Assembly: GCA_002794035.1 (NCBI GenBank)
Contig: PCXQ01000004.1
Span: 124,001-188,000, forward strand
DNA length: 64,000 bases
Reading direction: 5' to 3'
DNA from: Candidatus Yanofskybacteria bacterium CG10_big_fil_rev_8_21_14_0_10_36_16
GTDB taxonomy: Bacteria > Patescibacteria > Paceibacteria > 2-02-FULL-40-12 > IGHO2-01-FULL-4-A
Shown here one piece after another: positions 1 through 9,056 of the stretch. The notes below the pieces were generated by a model that was not told the origin of the DNA, searched no databases, and saw only the letters and a list, made by a program, of their open reading frames with translations. The position numbers and the translations under genes were made by a program. Within the stretch, counting starts at the first letter, position 1, and the number at the start of each line of letters is the position of its first letter.

Positions 1-1042
1 GAGCCGGACTAACCACAGGGGTAGGCGTTGGTGTGGGTGTTGGTGTAGCAAAAGGTGTTCCTCCCCCACCGCCAGCGCTTTTTTTAGAGGCAACAATAGT
101 AACCGTGCTTTGTGCGTCACTGCCAGTTGTTCGGTCTGTATAGGTTCCTGTTTTAGTATCCAAATCGTAATGTGTTACAGAAGCAGTAGTCTCCGTATCA
201 GCTATTGGAACAGCACAAAAATAATCCCCATAATTAGCACCAGTTCCAGCTGTACAGCTCGTACCTAAGCTGTCACCTGCCGTAACAATACCTGTGGAAA
301 GATTTGTTGTACCGCCGGATACCTGAAGAGTTACCTTAACACCAAAAGATAAGCCCGCTGTATCAATATCAGAATCCTGAGAAGAATCAAAGTCAACGCT
401 TTGTGATGCAGTTGCTGAAATTGTTAAAGCCGCTGATGTTCCATTAATATAACCATCAGCACCTCCCGCAATAGTCCCACCACTGGTTGACCCTGCAATA
501 TATTTCTTACCTCCACTATATGACTGAGAAGCAACCGTACCACTATAAGTAGCTGAGGCAGTAGTGCCATCCAGAGTCAAGGTGTTGCCAAGTTCATCCT
601 CGATACCATTTACAACTATGGAGTAATCCATGCTCGCCAAAGCGCTGAACGGGTCACTGGCCGAGGCCGGAAGCGCGACTGTAAAATCTCTGGTAACCCA
701 GCCATCAAGGGAAGCTGAACCAGTAATGGTGTCGCTAGTTCCAAAAATACAACCAGCATCGGTCATTTCCTTTGACGCGGAAGCAACCTTAATAATACCA
801 TCCGCTGCTTGAGTGCTTTCTGAGGCCGTATTGTCAGTTATTGTTCCGAGACCGCTACCACATGAAAAGTTTATGGTAACCCCGTTATCATTTAAAACAT
901 CTAGTTCTGTATCAATTCTAAAAAACACAAACTCACCAGCATCTGCCGCATAAGTTTCTCCCGGAATTAATATTACTGCAAATAAAAAAACAACAAAAAC
1001 TGCTAATAAATTAAAACTCCACCTAACTAAACTGCCTTTCAT
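1..1042 (-). CDS. Secreted Thr/Ser/Gly-rich surface protein, 3' part outside the window
   Basis: An open frame runs from an ATG at 1042 down to base 1 without a stop, so at least 347 residues are encoded and the C-terminus is missing. The N-terminus is a clear signal peptide: a short basic start (MKGSLVRW), a hydrophobic core of about 18 residues and an AXA-type end (TYAADA). The mature part is rich in Gly, Ser, Thr, Asp and Ala, poor in Lys, and has three widely spaced Cys pairs or singles, which suggests beta-rich extracellular repeats. The last visible stretch is a Gly run followed by TP repeats (PTPTPTPTP), a typical flexible linker before another domain or a wall/membrane anchor. No named family is recognised. 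Function is likely adhesion or envelope structure, by inference only. Confidence 0.75.
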   Translation of the reverse strand, partial: MKGSLVRWSFNLLAVFVVFLFAVILIPGETYAADAGEFVFFRIDTELDVLNDNGVTINFSCGSGLGTITDNTASESTQAADGIIKVASASKEMTDAGCIFGTSDTITGSASLDGWVTRDFTVALPASASDPFSALASMDYSIVVNGIEDELGNTLTLDGTTASATYSGTVASQSYSGGKKYIAGSTSGGTIAGGADGYINGTSAALTISATASQSVDFDSSQDSDIDTAGLSFGVKVTLQVSGGTTNLSTGIVTAGDSLGTSCTAGTGANYGDYFCAVPIADTETTASVTHYDLDTKTGTYTDRTTGSDAQSTVTIVASKKSAGGGGGTPFATPTPTPTPTPVVSPA

Positions 1043-1131
1043 TTGATTTTATCTGATAGAGTTAAAAACAAAAAACCATTGTTTAATTGCCCCGTCCCAT
1101 ACCAGAGTTATTATTGATTGTCACTACTTTT

Positions 1132-1137
1132 ATTATA
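1132..1137 (-). promoter_or_regulatory. Possible -10 box for the secreted-protein gene
   Basis: On the minus strand there is a perfect TATAAT 90 bases upstream of the ATG at 1042. No good -35 box is visible 16-18 bases further up, where the strand carries a run of eight G (eight C on plus, 1156-1163). The assignment is weak. The rest of 1043-1319 shows nothing I can name. Confidence 0.3.
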
Positions 1138-1319
1138 CAGCAATCATAATTTTTGCCCCCCCCTACTGTTGATAACCACGATTGTTTGACCTCCCCGCAA
1201 ACAGGCCAATCATATGATCAGTGCACCAACAATACGACTTGAAACTAAAAAACAAAACGTATTGTACAAGACTTTGTGTGAAGTTGAAAAGAAATTCAGG
1301 TTTATATAGAGTAAATATA

Positions 1320-2369
1320 ATGACAATCCTATACTTAAATTTTACTAAAAACATACACGCAAGAGATGCGGTTTATTTAAATGGTCTAAAAGAAAATGGG
1401 GTAAAAATAATTGAATGCATAGATAGCACTCCGGGCTGGGGAAAATACAAAAGATTATACAAGGAAATAAAAAAAAGAAATAATAACTATGATTTTGTAA
1501 TGGTTGGCTACACGGGTCATGTTTTGGTTCCCTTGGCGAAACTGGCATCCCAAAAACCCATAATATTTAACGCACTCGCCTCTCTTTACGAAGGCATCAT
1601 AATTTCCCGTTCACAGGCAAGCAAACTTTCATTTAAATCGCTTTACGTATGGTTAATTGATTTTATTTCTTTTAGGCTATCTAAAATTGTTCTTGTTGAG
1701 TCTAATGCTCAAAGAATATTTTTAAGCAAAAAATTCTTATTACCACCCCAAAAATTCTTAGTTACATGGACTGGCGTTGATGAAAACGAATTTAAATACA
1801 ACCCGGAAATTAAAAAAATATCAGATTTTACCGTTTTATTTCGTGGAGGATTTTTACCAGAATCAGGAATTGAATATGCAATTGAAGCAGCCGAAATATT
1901 AAAAGGTGAAGATGTTAAATTTAGAATATTGGGCTCAGGACAAATGGAAAATCTTGTTAAGCAAAAACTAAATTCATTTGATTCAAAAAATGTTGAGTGG
2001 ATAAAAGAAAAACTACCCATGAAAGAACTTATAACAAAAATGCAGGAATGCCACTTAAGCTTGGGCCAGCTTTCAAATCATGACCGCCTCAAAAGAACCA
2101 TACCTCATAAAGCATTTGAGAGTTTAGCTCTTAAACTCCCATACCTAACTGCTCGCAACGAAGGGGTAATGGAACTTCTTGAAGAAAACAAAACCTGCTT
2201 AGCTTGCAATCCAGCAGATCCACACGATCTAGCAAAAAAAATATTGTGGGTAAAAACCCACAAAACAGAAGTTGAAAAAATAACAGAAACAGGTTACGAT
2301 TTACTTCATATAAAATTGTCTCCCTGCATATTAGCAAAAAAACTTTTAAATAACCTAGATGTCAAATAA
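1320..2369 (+). CDS. Glycosyltransferase, GT4-like (GT-B fold)
   Basis: The protein is about 349 residues when started at the ATG at 1320 (MTILYLNF), where family members normally begin with a first beta strand; the frame is open further upstream to 1221 but that extension looks like non-coding sequence. A central FRGGFLPESGIEYAIEAA segment is the usual start of the nucleotide-sugar-binding domain of GT4 enzymes, followed by a KAFESLALKLPYLT stretch equivalent to the EAMA region. The canonical E-x7-E is only partly kept. It overlaps the methyltransferase gene downstream by 11 bases, so the two are probably co-translated. Donor and acceptor are unknown. Confidence 0.7.
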   Translation: MTILYLNFTKNIHARDAVYLNGLKENGVKIIECIDSTPGWGKYKRLYKEIKKRNNNYDFVMVGYTGHVLVPLAKLASQKPIIFNALASLYEGIIISRSQASKLSFKSLYVWLIDFISFRLSKIVLVESNAQRIFLSKKFLLPPQKFLVTWTGVDENEFKYNPEIKKISDFTVLFRGGFLPESGIEYAIEAAEILKGEDVKFRILGSGQMENLVKQKLNSFDSKNVEWIKEKLPMKELITKMQECHLSLGQLSNHDRLKRTIPHKAFESLALKLPYLTARNEGVMELLEENKTCLACNPADPHDLAKKILWVKTHKTEVEKITETGYDLLHIKLSPCILAKKLLNNLDVK

Positions 2370-3633
2370 GAAAACAATTGAAAGAAATACCTGCAGAATA
2401 TCCGGCGAAAAGCTGGTTGATTTATTTTCTCTAGGAAAGACCTATGTTTCTGATTTTTTAAAACCAGAAACAAAACCCAAGTTACCCCCTATTGAATTAA
2501 AAATGTGCCTAGCTCCAAAATCAGGGTTAGTTCAATTATCACATACTGCACCAACAGACGAAATGTATAGAGAATATTGGTACAAATCAGGCACCAACGC
2601 AACAATGACAAAAGAACTTGAAGAGATAGCAACAACCGCTCAAAGATTAGCAAAAACAAAAAAGGGCGATGTTTTTGTAGATATTGGTTGCAATGATGGC
2701 ACTTTATTAAAATTTATAGACAAAGATTTAATACGCGTTGGCTTTGACCCTGCTAAAAACGGGTACAAAAAACTATCTTCAAAACACGCTAATTTAATAG
2801 TTGAGGATTATTTTAACTATGAAGCTTTTAAAAAGAGCAGATATGGCAAACAAAAAGCAAAAATAATAACCTCTATTGCGATGTTTTATGATTTAGAAAA
2901 CCCGGATAAATTTATAAATGACATAAACAAAACAATGGACAAAAACGGGCTTTGGATAGTCCAAATGAGTTACTTACCTTTAATGCTTGAGCAATTGGCA
3001 TTTGATAACATATGCCATGAACATGTAGAGTACTACAGCTTGACTGCAATGAAATATTTATTAAATAGGCACAACATGAAAATAGTTGATTGCCAGGTAA
3101 ATGATGTAAACGGAGGAAGCGCTAGAATATTTATTAGAAAAAAAGATGCTGATAATCATACATTTGCCACTGCTCCTCATAGAGATGTTGCCAACTATAG
3201 AGTAGCTTCTATATTAAGCCACGAAAAAACCTTAAACTTAAACAAAAAAACGGTATATCTTAATTTTTATAAAAAATCATTAGAACTCAAAAGAAAAACA
3301 GTTAATTTTATAAAAAAAGAAAAAAACCGTGGCAAAACAATATGGGGTTATGGGGCCTCAACGAAAGGCAACACACTACTCCAATGGTTTGGTCTTGATA
3401 ATAATTTAATTGATGCGATTGCCGAGAGAAACCCTGGAAAATATGGATTAAAAACAGTTGGCACAAACATACCCATAAAATCAGAATTAGAAATGAGAAG
3501 GGCTAAGCCAGACTATTTGCTTATTTTACCTTGGCATTTTATTCGTGAGTTCAAGGAACGTGAATCTGAATACCTAAAAGGGGGTGGCAAATTTATTGTG
3601 CCATGCCCAGAATTTGAAATAATAGAAAGTTAA
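2359..3633 (+). CDS. Sugar C-methyltransferase-like SAM enzyme
   Basis: The 424-residue protein has the three-part layout of NDP-hexose C-methyltransferases (NovU/TylCIII/TcaB9 type): an N-terminal segment that is normally zinc-binding (here with only one of the usual Cys pairs, CRISG), a SAM domain with VDIGCNDGTLL near residue 110, the hallmark CHEHVEYYS segment equivalent to the catalytic Tyr/Glu/His region near residue 215, and a C-terminal domain with GYGASTKGNTLLQW near residue 330. The family adds a methyl group to a keto-deoxysugar nucleotide, which fits the neighbouring GDP-mannose dehydratase. It ends four bases into the convergent gene at 3630. Confidence 0.8.
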   Translation: MSNKKTIERNTCRISGEKLVDLFSLGKTYVSDFLKPETKPKLPPIELKMCLAPKSGLVQLSHTAPTDEMYREYWYKSGTNATMTKELEEIATTAQRLAKTKKGDVFVDIGCNDGTLLKFIDKDLIRVGFDPAKNGYKKLSSKHANLIVEDYFNYEAFKKSRYGKQKAKIITSIAMFYDLENPDKFINDINKTMDKNGLWIVQMSYLPLMLEQLAFDNICHEHVEYYSLTAMKYLLNRHNMKIVDCQVNDVNGGSARIFIRKKDADNHTFATAPHRDVANYRVASILSHEKTLNLNKKTVYLNFYKKSLELKRKTVNFIKKEKNRGKTIWGYGASTKGNTLLQWFGLDNNLIDAIAERNPGKYGLKTVGTNIPIKSELEMRRAKPDYLLILPWHFIREFKERESEYLKGGGKFIVPCPEFEIIES

Positions 3634-4616
3634 CCAATCATCATTTTTATTAAACTGCTTAAATTTGTTTGGGGTTTCCACCCCAATTTTTTATTTATTT
3701 TTTTAATATTTGCAACAATTGGCAACTCATTTTCTCTATAATATTTTCTATTAATTTTCACTACGACATTTTTATGATTATCCAGTCCCACTTCATTAAT
3801 ACCCCCTCCTTGCCAATTCAATTTTATATTCAAAACTTTTGCAGATATTTCCACAAAATCTCTAACAGAATGCAATTTACCTGTTGCAATAACATAGTCA
3901 TCAGGTTGAGGCTGCTGGAGCATGAGCCACATTGCTTTAACATAATCTCCGGCAAAACCCCAGTCTTTTTTAGAATTCAAATTTCCCAACTCTAAAATAC
4001 CTTTACCAGTCTTTTTAATTTGTTTAAGTGACTCTACTATTTTTGTAGTTACAAATCTTTTGTCTCGCCTTGGTGATTCGTGATTAAATAAAAATCCTGA
4101 ACAAATATAATAATTCTGTTTTCTATAATTTATTATAAATTCTTTGTGAGCTTTTATTTTTGCTTTTGCATAATTATTTCTATTGCACATGGATGACTTT
4201 TCATTTATAGAACCGCTTTTTTCACAAAACATCTGAGAAGATCCGGCCTGAAATATTCTAGCTTTTGGATTAACACTAAAAACATTTTTAACCAAATAAC
4301 CAACGGATCTATAATTTAAATCCATGGTTAATTTAGGATTATTTTTTGCTGTTGTTAAATCTGACACACCAGCCAAATTATAAACTTCATCTGGTTGAGA
4401 TTTTTCAACTGCTTTTTCTATGTCTTTTTGATTTTTTAAATCCCCTTTTATGAATATTATTTTCTTTGCGAGTCTATTTAAATAAGCACTTTTTTGAGAA
4501 GGTTTTTTTTGATCAAAACCAAACACTTTATAGTCTTTATCTAATAAAAATTCGGCCAAGTACGATCCGTCTTGACCGAATACCCCCATTATTAAAACAT
4601 TCTTAGTATTTTTCAT
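3630..4616 (-). CDS. gmd: GDP-mannose 4,6-dehydratase-like SDR
   Basis: The extended SDR protein (328 residues) begins with GVFGQDGSYLAEFLL, the Gmd form of the NAD(P)-binding motif. It also has the YAKAK catalytic Tyr/Lys motif near residue 150, the Gmd signature FNHESPRR near 177 and KDWGFAGDYVKAMW near 213. Gmd converts GDP-mannose to GDP-4-keto-6-deoxymannose, the precursor of fucose, rhamnose-D and perosamine. The protein is more divergent than typical Gmd (for example GSSQMF in place of STSELYG), so the exact product could differ. Its start overlaps the end of the next upstream gene by 14 bases. Confidence 0.8.
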   Translation of the reverse strand: MKNTKNVLIMGVFGQDGSYLAEFLLDKDYKVFGFDQKKPSQKSAYLNRLAKKIIFIKGDLKNQKDIEKAVEKSQPDEVYNLAGVSDLTTAKNNPKLTMDLNYRSVGYLVKNVFSVNPKARIFQAGSSQMFCEKSGSINEKSSMCNRNNYAKAKIKAHKEFIINYRKQNYYICSGFLFNHESPRRDKRFVTTKIVESLKQIKKTGKGILELGNLNSKKDWGFAGDYVKAMWLMLQQPQPDDYVIATGKLHSVRDFVEISAKVLNIKLNWQGGGINEVGLDNHKNVVVKINRKYYRENELPIVANIKKINKKLGWKPQTNLSSLIKMMIG

Positions 4617-5004
4617 ATGACTTTTCTTCTATAATATCTGATTTTAACAATAAGTTTATTTCTTTTTTGATTGCCGATCTTTCATCATTATTTTTAAATG
4701 CTCCGCGTGCAAATTCTATAAATTCTTTATCAAAATTTTTATCTCTTTCTTTTGATCTCTTTCCATCCTCAATATCCCAGCCTTTAAAACTTAATTTTTT
4801 TAATTTTTCAAAAAGTCTAGCCAATTCTGGTGATGATTTTATGTGCTGTTTCATTGTCTTCTTTAAAATATTAAGCTCATGCTTAACATTTTTTAATTTT
4901 TCTTTATCAGAAATTTTCTTTATTTTAACTTCAAGAATGGCTATCTTGTCCAATAATTCTGCAGGTGAAATAGGTACCAATATTTCATTTATTTTTTTAT
5001 TCAT
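4603..5004 (-). CDS. Small coiled-coil protein, DUF6165-like
   Basis: The 133-residue, highly charged protein starts with an ILVPISPAELLDKIAILEVK segment, which I recognise from the DUF6165 family found near envelope polysaccharide genes. The middle is helical and Lys/Glu-rich, consistent with a coiled coil. No catalytic motif is visible. It lies between a GT9 transferase and a Gmd-like enzyme and overlaps the latter, so it probably belongs to the same surface-glycan operon. The family name is from memory and its function is unknown. Confidence 0.6.
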   Translation of the reverse strand: MNKKINEILVPISPAELLDKIAILEVKIKKISDKEKLKNVKHELNILKKTMKQHIKSSPELARLFEKLKKLSFKGWDIEDGKRSKERDKNFDKEFIEFARGAFKNNDERSAIKKEINLLLKSDIIEEKSYEKY

Positions 5005-5025
5005 ATTTTTTATAATTTTATTAAA

Positions 5026-6105
5026 TTATCTATTACTCATTATTGACTCCACCTCCTTGGTTACATCTTCGATAGATATTGAATTTATATCTTTATTTTC
5101 AGATGCCACAACTCTATTTAACGGACCCGGGGTACGATGATATTCTCTAGGATCTGTAGGACCAACCAAAACAATATTTGGTACATCAAAAGCATCTGCG
5201 GTCACCATAGGACCTGAATCATTCCCTATTACTAAATGTAATTTTGAAATCGTGGCCTTAAATTCATCAAGCGACTGATTAAGTAAGTTTATTACTTTTA
5301 TGTCTGAACTTAAATATTTTAAAATTTCCGATATTGGCCCCTCATCTCTTCCTGCGCCAAGTAATATAATTTTTGCATTATGTTTTCTTTTAAGATATTC
5401 TGCCAATTTTGCAAATCTTTCTGAAGGCCACCAACGTTCAGGCACTGCTCCCCCAGATGCTATACCTACAACAAAATCTTTTTTAATATCTATATTATTT
5501 TTATTGAGGATTTCATTCACATTTTTATCTGCTTCTTCTGAAAAATAAAGGCGAAAATGAACATTACCATTATTGGCATTAATTGGTTCAAGTAATTTTA
5601 AATACTGAGGCGGAACATATTGACCATTATAAAATGATTTACCTATAACATTATTAGACAATAATGAATAAGATATAGATTTTATTGGTTTATCATTAAT
5701 TGTCGTAAATGCTGAAATTGATTTAATTCCTGAAAAATAAAGCAACGCCAATCCCTCTGCGCTACCGGCATTAGCGAGACAAGCAAAGTCTATATGCTCT
5801 TTCTTTAGGCGCTTAATCACAGTCCAGAAATTACCATCGTATTGTAAATATTCATCTATATCAGGATTATTTCTTATTACCTCCTCTACCCGACCGGCCC
5901 CAACTAAATAAAGTTTGCTGTTGGGATATTTGTGTTTTATGGCCCCGAACATAGGCGTTATATAAACAACATCCCCTATGTGGGGTTTTGTCCTTAAAAT
6001 CAGAATTTTGTCTGGATTGCTGATTATCTGATTTGATTTACCACCAAAAAATGAGTAAAAATAAGCAAAAATCAACAAAAATAAATTTTTAATCTTAGAA
6101 AACAT
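5026..6105 (-). CDS. GT9 family (heptosyltransferase-like) glycosyltransferase
   Basis: The 359-residue protein shows the GT9 pattern: an N-terminal LRTKPHIGDVVYITPMFGAIK strand-helix, a GIASGGAVPERWWPSERFAKL segment where ADP-heptose transferases have G-x-x-x-x-KxWP, and a VIGNDSGPMVTADAFDVPN donor-binding segment near residue 300. A hydrophobic N-terminal stretch (LFLLIFAYFYSFF) may attach it to the membrane. Most Patescibacteria have no LPS heptose pathway, so the donor sugar should not be assumed to be heptose. Confidence 0.8.
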   Translation of the reverse strand: MFSKIKNLFLLIFAYFYSFFGGKSNQIISNPDKILILRTKPHIGDVVYITPMFGAIKHKYPNSKLYLVGAGRVEEVIRNNPDIDEYLQYDGNFWTVIKRLKKEHIDFACLANAGSAEGLALLYFSGIKSISAFTTINDKPIKSISYSLLSNNVIGKSFYNGQYVPPQYLKLLEPINANNGNVHFRLYFSEEADKNVNEILNKNNIDIKKDFVVGIASGGAVPERWWPSERFAKLAEYLKRKHNAKIILLGAGRDEGPISEILKYLSSDIKVINLLNQSLDEFKATISKLHLVIGNDSGPMVTADAFDVPNIVLVGPTDPREYHRTPGPLNRVVASENKDINSISIEDVTKEVESIMSNR

Positions 6106-6198
6106 TGTAATAAAATAATAAACTATTACTTGCAGTATAGCAAATTATGTTATATTATCGTGTTGGTGAACCTTTATAAATAAATAGGAGAAACAAGA

Positions 6199-6399
6199 GT
6201 GAGCCTACTGAAAGGAAACTACAATTTACCAAAAAAGAAAGAAGGTAAAGAAAAGAAAGATAGGGAAAAAGATAAAAGTCTAGAAGAAGAATTTGAAGCA
6301 GCAGCACTTAAAAAACTAGGTGGAAGTATTACTTTTGTTAAAAAGGGCAAAGGTTTTGTACATGGCACAAAAACAAAAGAAAACAAGGGAGAAGAATAA
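6199..6399 (+). CDS. Small charged protein heading the DUF115 operon
   Basis: A 66-residue ORF with a GTG start placed 8 bases after a good AGGAG ribosome-binding site. It is about half Lys/Glu in the N-terminal part and has a LGGSITFVKKGKGFVHG core that could form a beta hairpin. Its stop overlaps the ATG of the DUF115 gene (TAATG), so the two are translationally coupled. I do not recognise a family. A role as accessory subunit of the DUF115 or radical SAM protein is inference. Confidence 0.6.
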   Translation: MSLLKGNYNLPKKKEGKEKKDREKDKSLEEEFEAAALKKLGGSITFVKKGKGFVHGTKTKENKGEE

Positions 6400-7400
6400 T
6401 GTCTCTAGGCAAAAAACTCTCTCTTAAAATTGGTGAAGCAACGGCCCTTAAAACAGAGTCAATTGGATTAAAAAACGCCAAAAGAAATGCCCCCTATTTC
6501 AGTAACACAGTAGAAGATTTGGCCGTTTCAAATAAAGAAGCGGCCATTGTTATAGTTGGTGGTCCTAGTTTACACAGAAAAAACCCTGTAGAAAAAATAT
6601 TAAATTCTAATTTTAAGGGTGATATTGTAACAGCAGATGGTTCTTTAGGCTATTGCTTAAGAAATGGCTTAGTTCCAGATTATGTTTTGTGCTTAGACCC
6701 TCATCCATATAGAATTGTGCGATGGTTTGGAGACCCCGACTTGGAATCAAGACCTGAAGATGATTATTATTCGAGACAAGATTTAGACCCAGAACATTGG
6801 AAAGATGAAAAAAAATGGAATAAAGAACTAATTAAACTTGTAAATCATCACGGCCCAAGAATAAAAGCCATCCTTTCTACTAGCGTAGACACCACGATAA
6901 CCAAGCGTTGTATTGAGGCTGGTATGGAAATATTTTGGTGGAACCCACTCTATGATGATATTGATGAACCAAACAGTGTCGCAAAAAAATTAAATGATGA
7001 AACCGGAATTCCTTGTATGGTAACGGGTGGCAACGTTGGTACCGCCTCTTGGATATTTGCCCACGCAATACTCAATAGAAAGCATGTTGCTTTAGCTGGA
7101 ATAGATTTAAGCTATGCTCCGGGAACGCCCCATAGAAATACCCAATATTATTATGAGCTAATTGAACTTTTTGGTGATAGAGCGCCTGAGGCATTTATTG
7201 ATATTTATAATCCCTACTTAAATGAAACTTGGTTCACAGATCCAACATATTATTGGTTTAAAAATGTGTTTCTAGAATTAGCCCCAGAAGCCAACTGTAC
7301 AACATATAATTGCACGGAAGGTGGTATATTATTTGAAGATCCAATTAAATTTATACCTATGTCCGAATTTCTTTATAAATTTACTGAGAGAGGAGAATAA
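6399..7400 (+). CDS. DUF115 / Maf-like (MAF_flag10) protein
   Basis: The 333-residue protein contains the DUF115 signature: AAIVIVGGPSL near residue 50, a TADGSLGYCLRNGLVPDYV segment with a following CLDPHP, and a TGGNVGTASWIFAHAI plus LAGIDLSY pair near 205-235. In Campylobacter, Aeromonas and related bacteria Maf proteins of this superfamily transfer nonulosonic acids to flagellin. This window encodes two nonulosonic acid pathways but no flagellum, so the acceptor would have to be another surface protein or glycan. The link to nonulosonate transfer is inferred from family and neighbourhood. Confidence 0.75.
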   Translation: MSLGKKLSLKIGEATALKTESIGLKNAKRNAPYFSNTVEDLAVSNKEAAIVIVGGPSLHRKNPVEKILNSNFKGDIVTADGSLGYCLRNGLVPDYVLCLDPHPYRIVRWFGDPDLESRPEDDYYSRQDLDPEHWKDEKKWNKELIKLVNHHGPRIKAILSTSVDTTITKRCIEAGMEIFWWNPLYDDIDEPNSVAKKLNDETGIPCMVTGGNVGTASWIFAHAILNRKHVALAGIDLSYAPGTPHRNTQYYYELIELFGDRAPEAFIDIYNPYLNETWFTDPTYYWFKNVFLELAPEANCTTYNCTEGGILFEDPIKFIPMSEFLYKFTERGE

Positions 7401-7401
7401 G

Positions 7402-9024
7402 ATGGCAAAAGTACTGTTTGTTAACCCAACTGTAAGACAAGAAGACAACCCCCTGCACATCCCTTATGGAATTGCCCTTTTGGCTGCAATATCTGACAAG
7501 AAAGGCCACCAAGTTCAAATCTTAGATGCAAACGCATGGAGACCTGATGACGACGAACTGCGTGAAGCAATAAAATCAGATAGATGGGATGTAATAGCTA
7601 TAGGAGGAATTACCACGACATATGGATACACTAAAAAAGTTTTAAAATATACAAAAGAAGATTCTCCAAAATCATTGAGAGTTATTGGCGGTGGCATATT
7701 AACGAGTATGCCACAAGACATGATGAAACTAATCCCAGAAATAGACATTGGGGTTATTGGAGAAGCATTTGTAACTTTCCCTGAAATTCTAGAAAAAATT
7801 GATAAAAAAGAACAAAACTGGGAATCTGTTTTAGGTATTATATGGAGAGATAAATATGGAAAATCCCACCTGAATCCAGAGAGGGCTCTGATTTCAGATC
7901 TTGATCAGCTTCCCTACCCAGCATGGAACATGCTACCCATGAAAGAGGTGTATTTCAAAAATAGTTCCCTTCTCTACAGCGAAGAGGCATATAGCTCCAA
8001 AGTAAGAATGGATATAAACGGAAGTTTCGGTTGTCCATTTATATGTCGTTTCTGTTTCCATCTTGGTCTTGCTGGTGATTTGCATTACGACAACCCTAAC
8101 AATGATCAAGCTGATACTATTTTTACACACAACAGAATAAACAGAGTCCACAGCCCTCATTATCTAGTAAAAATGGTAAAGTATATGCGAGATAATTATG
8201 GAACTGACTTTGTTTTATTTTTTGATGAGAATCTATTGGCAATGAATGTCTATATGAAAAACCAATGGTTGCCTGAAATCTGCCGTTTGTGGATTGAGGA
8301 AGGATTGCAACCACAATGCACAAAAGATAACGTCCCACATGATCCTAAAAAATGTAAAGGTGTCCACTGGGGTGGAACAAGTCATGCAACGCTTGCCAAC
8401 CCTGAACTACTTGCGCAAATGCATGAAGCTGGCTGCTCTCAACTCTTATATGGTTATGAATCATTTTCTAAAAGGATTCTAAAAAATGTAGGCAAAGGCG
8501 CCACTCCACAAACCAATGAACGCTCACTTCACATGACCCTAGATGCTGGAATTAGACCAATCCCCAATCAAATGATGGGGTTCCCTGATGAATTTTTTGA
8601 CAGTTTAATTGACTGCGTCAATGCCTGGGAAAGAATGGGCATTGTTGTAAAACCATTTTTTGCCACTCCATATCCTGGTTCCGAATGGTATTATAAGTAT
8701 AAAGATAAGATTCTTGAGCAATACGGCTACTCGGGCAATAGAGAATCTGATTACCTTGAAGCTCTAGATGCCTTTTTGATAGATCTTGGTGATGCTACAA
8801 AAATTACAGCTACAATTTCACAGTACTTTACACCTGTTGAATTGCTGGGCCTTAGAGAGCTCATGGTAAATCGTGCTATTAAAAGAATAAAAGAATATGA
8901 AAAACACTGGAGGAGTCTCCACAACATTCATGGAGAACCCTCTTTTGATGATGTTAAATGGGCTCCAGCCCAACAAAAAAGAAAGGACGCTGGAGCATCT
9001 CAATTAGCTAATATAAAGTTATGA
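7402..9024 (+). CDS. B12-binding-domain radical SAM protein
   Basis: The start at 7402 is chosen because MAKVLFVNPTVR follows a GAGAGGAGAA ribosome-binding site two bases after the stop of the DUF115 gene. The 540-residue protein has an N-terminal cobalamin-binding-like domain (IPYGIALLAAI, later GGGILTSMPQDM) and a radical SAM core with the cluster motif CPFICRFC near residue 212. Later segments (HWGGTSHATLANPELLAQM, LLYGYESFSKRILKNVGKG) match the BchE/methylthiotransferase-like radical SAM fold. Substrate is unknown. Its operon with a DUF115 protein suggests modification of a sugar or lipid in the surface glycan pathway. Confidence 0.8.
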   Translation: MAKVLFVNPTVRQEDNPLHIPYGIALLAAISDKKGHQVQILDANAWRPDDDELREAIKSDRWDVIAIGGITTTYGYTKKVLKYTKEDSPKSLRVIGGGILTSMPQDMMKLIPEIDIGVIGEAFVTFPEILEKIDKKEQNWESVLGIIWRDKYGKSHLNPERALISDLDQLPYPAWNMLPMKEVYFKNSSLLYSEEAYSSKVRMDINGSFGCPFICRFCFHLGLAGDLHYDNPNNDQADTIFTHNRINRVHSPHYLVKMVKYMRDNYGTDFVLFFDENLLAMNVYMKNQWLPEICRLWIEEGLQPQCTKDNVPHDPKKCKGVHWGGTSHATLANPELLAQMHEAGCSQLLYGYESFSKRILKNVGKGATPQTNERSLHMTLDAGIRPIPNQMMGFPDEFFDSLIDCVNAWERMGIVVKPFFATPYPGSEWYYKYKDKILEQYGYSGNRESDYLEALDAFLIDLGDATKITATISQYFTPVELLGLRELMVNRAIKRIKEYEKHWRSLHNIHGEPSFDDVKWAPAQQKRKDAGASQLANIKL

Positions 9025-9030
9025 TAATAA

Positions 9031-9056
9031 ATACCCCACAGGGGTATTTTTATTTT
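9031..9056 (+). terminator. Rho-independent terminator of the 6199-9024 operon
   Basis: A 7-bp stem ATACCCC/GGGGTAT with an ACA loop is followed by TTTTATTTTTT. It lies 7 bases after the radical SAM stop codon and overlaps the stop of the convergent gene at 9050. Confidence 0.8.

Noticed and set aside
630..812. 60-residue ORF on the plus strand
   Set aside because: Lies entirely opposite the secreted-protein gene, whose signal peptide and composition show the minus strand is coding.
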